Source of the DNA: Kribbella soli
GTDB lineage: Bacteria; Actinomycetota; Actinomycetes; Propionibacteriales; Kribbellaceae
DNA: 64,000 nt
Assembly: GCF_004331345.1 (NCBI RefSeq)
Contig: NZ_SJJZ01000002.1
Span: forward strand, 744,001-808,000
Direction: 5' to 3'
This document shows positions 59,233-64,000 of this stretch, one piece after another. Made by a program: the position numbers and the translations under genes. Each line of letters begins with the position of its first letter. Position 1 is the first letter of the stretch. Under the pieces are notes generated by a model. The model ran no database searches, was not told where the DNA came from, and was given only the letters and a program-made list of their open reading frames with translations.

Positions 59233-59901
59233 TCAGCGACCTCCGCGGTACGTCGGCATCGGCAGCGGGACTGGCGACGCGGGGCCGGTGTCGAACGCGG
59301 CGCCGTACGGGGTGAGGCCGACCTCCTCGTCCGGAGGTCCTTCGGCGATGAGCTTCTGCACAGCGTGACGCTCGTTTCCCCGCAGCGGTGGAAGCGTGGC
59401 GGTGACCGCCTCGACGGCTCCGGCCCAGCGAGAACTGATATCGGTCAAGGACAGGCGAAGGACCTCGAGCCCGGCCCGGTGCTCGAGCAACAGCCGCTTC
59501 CCTTGTTCGTGATCGACGGTCGCGGCGTACTCCAGGACGACGCAGAGATGGTCGGGAAGTTCGCCGGGGTCGAGGTCGAGTCCCGACGCGAGATAGGTCT
59601 GCTTGAACCGCAGCAGCGCACCGCCGCGTTTGCGCGTGTCGCCGTACAAGAAGTAGGTCAGGAACAGGTTGTGGCGGCGACGGTTGTCGAAAGTCTCGAC
59701 GTAGTCGCATTCCAACTCGGTGAGCGGCGTACCGGACAGATTCGCGACCGTTGCCCGCAGCAACTCTCCGATCTTGGACGGCAGATCGTACGAGGCTCGC
59801 CGGATCAGCTCGAGCCGGCCGAGCAGTTGGCTGTCGGGATACGCGAGCAGTAGCGACGCGGACTGCCAGGCGATCGTCAGTTGATCGGCGGGAAGCTTCA
59901 T
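59233..59901 (-). CDS. narJ: Nitrate reductase molybdenum cofactor assembly chaperone
   Basis: A 222-residue TorD/NarJ-family chaperone: ASLLLAYPDS at the start, ECDYVETFDNRRRHNLFLTYFLYGDTRKRGGALL and LPDHLCVVLEYAA are hallmarks. Required for molybdenum cofactor insertion into NarG; not part of the final enzyme. ATGA overlap with narH. Confidence 0.94.
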   Translation of the reverse strand: MKLPADQLTIAWQSASLLLAYPDSQLLGRLELIRRASYDLPSKIGELLRATVANLSGTPLTELECDYVETFDNRRRHNLFLTYFLYGDTRKRGGALLRFKQTYLASGLDLDPGELPDHLCVVLEYAATVDHEQGKRLLLEHRAGLEVLRLSLTDISSRWAGAVEAVTATLPPLRGNERHAVQKLIAEGPPDEEVGLTPYGAAFDTGPASPVPLPMPTYRGGR

Positions 59902-61550
59902 CACTCGTCCGCCTTCGGTGGGAACAGGCCCTGCGGACTCCCCTTGCCGTCCCAGTTGAGGAGGTTGACCCGCGCGGCCTTGTCGTCCGGTGACGCGAGC
60001 GTGTCCGAGGTCTGACGGTCCTGCAGCATCCGGAAGTTCTCGACCGCGATCGGCGTCGTTCCGCCGGATCCCTCGCCGAACGGACCCGAGCCGCCCATCC
60101 CCGGGCCGCCCTCGTAGTCCAGTGAACACGCCACCTCTTCGAGGTCGTGCGCCTGCTCCGCGTGGGCGGGCGGGATGACGTACCGCTCGTCGTACTTGGC
60201 CAGCGCGAGCAGCCGGTACATGTCGTACATCTCCTCCTCCCCCATCCCGACCGCGGCCGGGATCGCGCCGTCCGGATCACGGCCCAGGTTGATGTCGCGC
60301 ATGTACGAGCGCATCGCGGCAAGCTTCCGCAGTACCCCGTCGACCGGAGCGACATCGCCCGCCGTGAAGAGCTCGGCGAGGTACTCGATCGGGATCCGCA
60401 ACACGTCGATCGCCGCGAACAGGTTCTCCCGCTTCTCGGCGTCCTCGCCGGTTTCGCGGACCACGTCGACGACCGGCGACAGCGGTGGGATGTACCAGAC
60501 CATCGGCATCGTGCGGTACTCCGGATGCAGCGGCAGCGCGACCTTGTAGGTGTTGATCAACGCGTTGACCGGTGAGCGCTGAGCCGCATCGATCCAGTCG
60601 CGCGGTACGCCGTCCCGCTCGGCGGCACGCATCACCTCGGGATCGTGCGGGTCGAGCAGGATAGAACGCTGAGCTTCATAGAGAGCGCTCTCCGGCATTA
60701 CCGACGCGGCCTCGAGGACCCGGTCGGCGTCGTACAGCACGAGGCCGATGTACCGCAGCCGGCCGACGCACGTCTCGGCGCAGACCGTCGGCAGACCTAC
60801 CTCCACGCGCGGGAAGCAGAACGTGCACTTCTCCGCCTTGCCGGTGCGGTGGTTGAAGTAGACCTTCTTGTACGGGCAACCGGACACGCACATCCGCCAG
60901 CCGCGGCAGCGGTCCTGATCGACCAGCACGATGCCGTCCTCGGTGCGCTTGTAGATCGCACCGCTCGGGCACGACGCCGCACAGGACGGATTCAAGCAGT
61001 GCTCGCAGATCCGCGGCAGGTAGAACATGAAGGTCTGCTCGAACTCGAACTTGACCTTGTCGCCCACCTTCTTCAGCACCGGGTCGTGCTCTGCGGTCGC
61101 GGCAGACCCGCCCAGGTCGTCGTCCCAGTTGGAAGACCACGAGATCTTCATGTCCTTGCCGGAGATCAGCGACTTCGGCCGCGCGACCGGCGTGTGTTCC
61201 TGGGCCGGAGCGTCGGTCAGGGTCGCGTAGTCGTACGTCCAGGGCTCGTAGTAGTCCTGGATCGACGGCATCTTCGGGTTGGAGAAGATGGTGGCGAGCT
61301 TCTTCAGCCGGCCGCCGGCCTTGAGTTTGAGCCGGCCGCGCTTGTTGAGTTCCCAGCCGCCCTGCCACTCCTCCTGGTCCTCGTACCGCCGCGGGTACCC
61401 CTGCCCCGGCCGGGTCTCGACGTTGTTGAACCAGACGTACTCGGTCCCCGCGCGGTTGGTCCAGGCCTGCTTACAGGTGACCGAGCAGGTGTGACAGCCG
61501 ATGCACTTGTCGAGGTTCATCACCATCGCCATCTGCGCCATGACCTTCAT
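59901..61550 (-). CDS. narH: Nitrate reductase beta subunit
   Basis: A 549-residue iron-sulphur protein. Four Cys clusters are visible: CIGCHTCSVTC (residues 16-26), CEHCLNPSCAASC, CRGWRMCVSGC (Trp in the second position marks a [3Fe-4S] cluster, as in E. coli NarH) and CTFCFPR...CAETC. It passes electrons from NarI to NarG. ATGA overlaps with both neighbours. Confidence 0.95.
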   Translation of the reverse strand: MKVMAQMAMVMNLDKCIGCHTCSVTCKQAWTNRAGTEYVWFNNVETRPGQGYPRRYEDQEEWQGGWELNKRGRLKLKAGGRLKKLATIFSNPKMPSIQDYYEPWTYDYATLTDAPAQEHTPVARPKSLISGKDMKISWSSNWDDDLGGSAATAEHDPVLKKVGDKVKFEFEQTFMFYLPRICEHCLNPSCAASCPSGAIYKRTEDGIVLVDQDRCRGWRMCVSGCPYKKVYFNHRTGKAEKCTFCFPRVEVGLPTVCAETCVGRLRYIGLVLYDADRVLEAASVMPESALYEAQRSILLDPHDPEVMRAAERDGVPRDWIDAAQRSPVNALINTYKVALPLHPEYRTMPMVWYIPPLSPVVDVVRETGEDAEKRENLFAAIDVLRIPIEYLAELFTAGDVAPVDGVLRKLAAMRSYMRDINLGRDPDGAIPAAVGMGEEEMYDMYRLLALAKYDERYVIPPAHAEQAHDLEEVACSLDYEGGPGMGGSGPFGEGSGGTTPIAVENFRMLQDRQTSDTLASPDDKAARVNLLNWDGKGSPQGLFPPKADE

Positions 61551-64000
61551 CAGTACGTCACCTCCTGGCTGCGCTTGCGGATCACTGTGACCTCGTCCCG
61601 CTGATTACCGGTGGGCCCGAGGTAGTTGAAGGCGAACGACAGTTGCGCATAGCCCCCGATGACGTGACTCGGCTTGACCAGGATCCTGGTCAGCGAGTTG
61701 TGGATGCCGCCACGTTTGCCGGAGGTCTCCGCGATCGGTACGTCGATCAACCGGTCCTGCGCGTGATGCATGTAGACCGTGCCTTCGGGCATCCGGTGGG
61801 ACACGATCGCGCGGGCAACGACGACACCGTTGCGGTTGACCGCCTCGATCCAGTCGTTGTCCTGCACCCCGACCTTGGCGGCGTCCTTGTCGCTCATCCA
61901 GATCGTCTGCCCACCGCGCGACAGCGAGAGCATGAACAGGTTGTCCTGGTACTCCGAGTGGATCGACCACTTGCTGTGCGGAGTGAGGTAGCGAACCGTC
62001 ACGCCCTCGACGGCCGCACCGCCGACATCGCCTACAGGCGTCTCGGCGAACAGCGCAGCCATGTTCAGCGGCGGCCGGTAGACCGGGAGGTTCTCGCCGA
62101 GCTCGGTCATCCAGTCGTGGTCGAGATAGAAGTGCTGCCGGCCCGTCAATGTGTGCCAGGGCTTGAGCCGCTCGACGTTGATCGTGAACGGCGAGTACCG
62201 GCGCCCGCCGGCCTCTGTACCGGACCACTCCGGTGACGTGATCACTGGGACCGGCGCCGCCTGGGTGTCGGCGAACGTGATCCGCTTGCCCTCGTGCTCG
62301 GCCGCCAGATCGTGCAGTCGCGTCCCGGTCCGCTTCTCCAGGGTCTTGAACCCTTGAGTCGCAAGATGCCCGTTCGTGGTGCCGGACAACGCCAGGATGG
62401 CTTCACACGCGTGCACGTCCCGCTTGAGTGAGGGCCGCCCGTCTGCGGGCCCGCCGCGGACAGCGCCGTTCTTGGACCGGAGAAAATCGATCGAGGCGGC
62501 GACGTCGTACGTCACGCCCTTGGTCGTGGTCCCGAGCTTGTCGAGCAGCGGACCGAGAGCCTGCATCTGCGCGCCGATCGCGGTGTAGTCACGTTCGACC
62601 TCGACAATCTTCGGCATCGTGACCCCAGGAACCGGCTCGCACTCACCGTGCTTCCAGTCCCGTACGACGCCATGCGGGTTGGCCATCGCGTCCGGGGTGT
62701 CGTGCAGGAGCGGCACGGCGACGATGTCCCGGCGGGTGTCCAGGTTGCCCTCGGCAAGCTCGCTGAACTTCGTCGCGATCACCTGCCACGCGTCCCAGTC
62801 CGTACGGGTCTGCCAGGGCGGCGCGATCGCCGGGTTGAACGAGTGCACGAACGGATGCATGTCCGTGGTGTTGAGGTCGTGCTTCTCGTACCAGGTCGCG
62901 GCCGGCAGCACGACGTCGGAGAAGATCGTCGTACTCGTCTGCCGGAAGTCCAAGGTCAGCAGCAGGTCCAGCTTCCCCTCGGGCGCCTGCTCGTGCCAGT
63001 CCACCTCCCGCGGACGCTGGCCGTCCCCCGCCTCGGTGGCGCGCAGGGAGTTGTCGGTGCCCAGCAGGTGCTTGAGGAAGTACTCGTTGCCCTTGCCCGA
63101 CGACCCGAGCAGATTCGCGCGCCAGATCGCCAGCACGCGCGGGAAGTTCTCCGGTGAGTCCGGATCCTCCGCGGCGAAGCGCAGATCGCCGGACTTCAAC
63201 TGCTCGACCACATGCTCAGCCGCTGGTCGGCCCGCCGCCGCGGCCTCATCGGCGAGGTCGAGGGGGTTGCGGTTGAACGTCGGGTACGACGGCATCCACC
63301 CCATCCGCGCACTCTTGGCGATCACGTCGGCGGTGCTCATCCCGGCCAACAGGCCACGACCGGTGCTCGCGGCAACGGTGTCCGCGGAGAACGTGTCGTA
63401 GCGGTACTGGTTCGTGTGCAGGTACCAGTACGCGGTGTGGATCATCTGCCGCGGCGGCCGCAACCAGTCCAGCCCGAACGCCAGCTGGGCCCAACCGGTG
63501 ATCGGTCGGCACTTCTCCTGACCGACGTAGTGCGCCCACCCGCCACCGTTCACCCCTTGGCATCCGGTCAACGTGGTCAGTGTGAGGAAGCCCCGGTAAA
63601 TCGTGTCCGAGTGGAACCAGTGATTCGTACCGGCACCCATCAGGATCATCGACCGACCCCGCGACTCCTCGGCGTTGGCAGCGAACTCCCGCGCAATCCG
63701 GGCAGCCGCCACGGCCGGCACACCCGTGACCGTCTCTTGCCAGGCGGGCGTGTACGGCGCGTCCGCATCGTCGTACGACGCCGGCCACGCACCCGGAAGC
63801 CCCGGCCGACCCACGCCGTACTGCGCCAGCATCAGGTCGAACACCGTGGTGACCACCTGGTCACCGACGCGCCGAACCGGCACGCCACGGATCAGCGACG
63901 TTGAAGCGTCGTCGAAGCGCGGCAGCTCTACCTGCACCGACTCACCACCTGAGCCGAGCAACGTCAGCCGCGGATCGACCTCACCGAGATCGAGGTTCCA
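61550..64000 (-). CDS. narG: Nitrate reductase alpha subunit, C-terminal part
   Basis: The frame is open to the right edge of the window, so about 816 residues of the usual ~1,230 are present; the N-terminal [4Fe-4S] site is outside. Visible are molybdopterin-domain features GVNGGGWAHYVGQEKCRPITGW, VVLPAATWYEKHDLNTTDMHPF and HSEYQDNLFMLSLSRGGQTIWMS. It reduces nitrate to nitrite at the cytoplasmic face. First gene (visible) of narGHJI; promoter and any DosR-like boxes lie outside. Confidence 0.95.
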   Translation of the reverse strand, partial: WNLDLGEVDPRLTLLGSGGESVQVELPRFDDASTSLIRGVPVRRVGDQVVTTVFDLMLAQYGVGRPGLPGAWPASYDDADAPYTPAWQETVTGVPAVAAARIAREFAANAEESRGRSMILMGAGTNHWFHSDTIYRGFLTLTTLTGCQGVNGGGWAHYVGQEKCRPITGWAQLAFGLDWLRPPRQMIHTAYWYLHTNQYRYDTFSADTVAASTGRGLLAGMSTADVIAKSARMGWMPSYPTFNRNPLDLADEAAAAGRPAAEHVVEQLKSGDLRFAAEDPDSPENFPRVLAIWRANLLGSSGKGNEYFLKHLLGTDNSLRATEAGDGQRPREVDWHEQAPEGKLDLLLTLDFRQTSTTIFSDVVLPAATWYEKHDLNTTDMHPFVHSFNPAIAPPWQTRTDWDAWQVIATKFSELAEGNLDTRRDIVAVPLLHDTPDAMANPHGVVRDWKHGECEPVPGVTMPKIVEVERDYTAIGAQMQALGPLLDKLGTTTKGVTYDVAASIDFLRSKNGAVRGGPADGRPSLKRDVHACEAILALSGTTNGHLATQGFKTLEKRTGTRLHDLAAEHEGKRITFADTQAAPVPVITSPEWSGTEAGGRRYSPFTINVERLKPWHTLTGRQHFYLDHDWMTELGENLPVYRPPLNMAALFAETPVGDVGGAAVEGVTVRYLTPHSKWSIHSEYQDNLFMLSLSRGGQTIWMSDKDAAKVGVQDNDWIEAVNRNGVVVARAIVSHRMPEGTVYMHHAQDRLIDVPIAETSGKRGGIHNSLTRILVKPSHVIGGYAQLSFAFNYLGPTGNQRDEVTVIRKRSQEVTY

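Noticed and set aside
1..64000. CRISPR arrays, tRNA/rRNA genes, insertion sequences, prophage
   Set aside because: I saw no regular direct repeats with spacers, no cloverleaf or rRNA segments and no transposase or integrase motifs.

Overview
The window is a very GC-rich actinobacterial chromosome segment. Codon use, frequent GTG starts, ATGA start/stop overlaps, Acg-type nitroreductases, a DosR/DevR-like response regulator and a narGHJI operon all fit an aerobic soil actinobacterium. A Propionibacteriales genus such as Kribbella is my best guess, but this is inferred from style, not proven. I saw no rRNA, tRNA, CRISPR array, integrase or transposase.

Region 1 (1-32.5 kb) is an accessory stress and envelope island. 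A long leftward operon (about 7864 to 1) carries small membrane proteins, a phosphodiesterase fused to membrane helices, a phospholipase D-like protein, a YihY-type membrane protein and an RDD protein. It is followed by an AI-2E-type permease, two SulP anion transporters, a lipid kinase-amphi-Trp-PAP2-DUF6069 operon, a Na+/H+ antiporter, DUF4239, DUF6325 and DUF1269 proteins, a DUF2252-SulP-arylsulfatase-HAD operon and a GH15 glycosidase operon. A 17-bp imperfect palindrome, TCAYCC-N5-GGRTGA, recurs at 14 places here, almost always in promoter gaps. It looks like the operator of a regulon that I cannot match to a known regulator.

Region 2 (32.5-39 kb) is more ordinary: an MBL-fold hydrolase, a six-hairpin glycosidase, an ABC exporter with two permeases, and a quinone-oxidoreductase-like gene divergent from a TetR regulator with a nested palindromic operator.

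Region 3 (39-64 kb) looks like a hypoxia/dormancy island: a GNAT-fused ADP-forming acyl-CoA synthetase, phosphoketolase, four tandem-domain universal stress proteins, a DevR-like regulator with no adjacent kinase, an XRE-PPOX protein, a flavodoxin, two Acg-type nitroreductases, a zinc alcohol dehydrogenase, a GAPDH-PPDK(N)-USP operon, a DUF4389 membrane protein, a stand-alone E2-like acyltransferase, and nitrate reductase narG(partial)HJI. Its promoters contain variants of GGGACCTTnGGnCCC, close to the known mycobacterial DosR box. A plausible reading is that one DevR-like regulator switches the cell to oxygen-limited metabolism: nitrate respiration, acetyl-phosphate/acetate energy conservation, NAD(H) balancing and stress proteins.

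Genes are densely packed. Convergent pairs are often separated by perfect hairpins (20448, 32532, 33597, 46735, 49727). No gene-free stretch exceeds 300 bp; the longest (38138-38428) holds a possible DUF4386 remnant and the TetR operator.
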